Source: Candidatus Heimdallarchaeota archaeon B3_Heim (GTDB lineage Archaea; Asgardarchaeota; Heimdallarchaeia; Hodarchaeales; Hodarchaeaceae). Taken from it: a stretch of DNA of 64,000 bases. Made by a program: the position numbers and the translations under genes. The stretch lies in NCBI GenBank assembly GCA_003144275.1, contig NJBF01000002.1, forward strand, positions 1 through 64,000. Direction: 5' to 3'. How positions within the stretch are numbered: the stretch's first letter is position 1; each line of letters begins with the position of its first letter. This document shows, piece after piece, positions 64,000 to 64,000 of this stretch. Under the pieces are notes generated by a model, which saw nothing but the letters and a program-made list of their open reading frames with translations, made no database searches and was not told where the DNA came from.

Positions 64000-64000
64000 G

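Noticed and set aside
1..64000. CRISPR array, rRNA genes, insertion sequences or prophage
   Set aside because: No regularly spaced repeats, rRNA sequence, transposase or phage genes were seen; the only mobile-element-like gene is the homing endonuclease.

Overview
The window is AT-rich archaeal chromosomal DNA. Every diagnostic gene is archaeal or archaeal/eukaryotic in type: ribosomal proteins L37e, L40e and L21e, RNA polymerase subunit F, an Lsm protein, aRF1 with a GGQ motif, SRP54, NOG1, RNase P Rpp21, Pus10, TrmY, RtcA, AK6/Fap7, and A-type ATPase subunit A. The archaeal mevalonate route is represented by mevalonate kinase and a UbiD-type decarboxylase. A Vps4-like AAA ATPase with an MIT-like N-terminus and bacterial-type MutS/MutL make an Asgard (Heimdall-like) archaeon plausible, but that placement is inference from gene content only.

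Layout. 1-535 is GC-rich bacterial coding sequence that joins AT-rich archaeal DNA at a short inverted repeat; it looks like a chimeric assembly or amplification join. 540-4343: two membrane proteins, a Vps4-like ATPase and another membrane protein. 4397-8064: anhydromevalonate-phosphate decarboxylase and mevalonate kinase, then phosphoglycerate kinase. 8275-13955: small unknown proteins, a lone RAM/AsnC domain, a metallo-beta-lactamase-fold hydrolase, AK6 and topoisomerase IA. 14172-23981: a TgpA-like transglutaminase-fold membrane protein with Ser in place of the catalytic Cys, a UbiA prenyltransferase, an ADP-forming acyl-CoA synthetase beta subunit, an HTH regulator, GlmS and small proteins. 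24194-31576: translation and RNA genes (aRF1, L37e, Lsm, Rpp21, RtcA, L40e) with tRNAs, plus an arginase-fold protein and UMP kinase. 31687-39401: a presenilin/SPP-type intramembrane protease, ThiL, TrmJ-like methylase, tRNA methylthiotransferase, PRPP synthetase and an MFS transporter. 39418-40150: a cluster of four intron-containing tRNAs. 40590-47172: SRP54, the divergent TrmY/Pus10 pair, L21e, RpoF, tRNA-Pro, an HD and a DHH phosphohydrolase. 47196-52978: a SWIM/coiled-coil pair, then AtpA, PSD-type decarboxylase, PssA and AhcY. 53038-63373: a free-standing LAGLIDADG homing endonuclease with an HTH array, then TruA, NOG1, NMNAT, a RuvC-fold protein, a RadB-like ATPase, MutL and MutS. 63513-64000: tRNA-Leu, a tRNA 5' half that stops abruptly, and a partial unknown gene.

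The most unusual content is the tRNA set. Eight of the eleven complete tRNAs-or-candidates examined contain introns (Phe, Glu-TTC, Leu-TAA, Glu-CTC, Met, Asp, Lys, Pro), most have two, and tRNA-Phe has at least three. Four of them (Phe, Glu-CTC, Asp, Pro) are interrupted at the same T-loop position, right after TTC. The second notable pattern is genes whose conserved N-terminus is open but lacks ATG, GTG or TTG: aRF1 (ATT after a good Shine-Dalgarno), NMN adenylyltransferase (ATC or ATA), the 1321 membrane protein (ATT) and the HD protein (CTG, ATC or a C-run error). Many modification enzymes here (TrmY, Pus10, TruA, TrmJ-like, methylthiotransferase) act on the same tRNAs.
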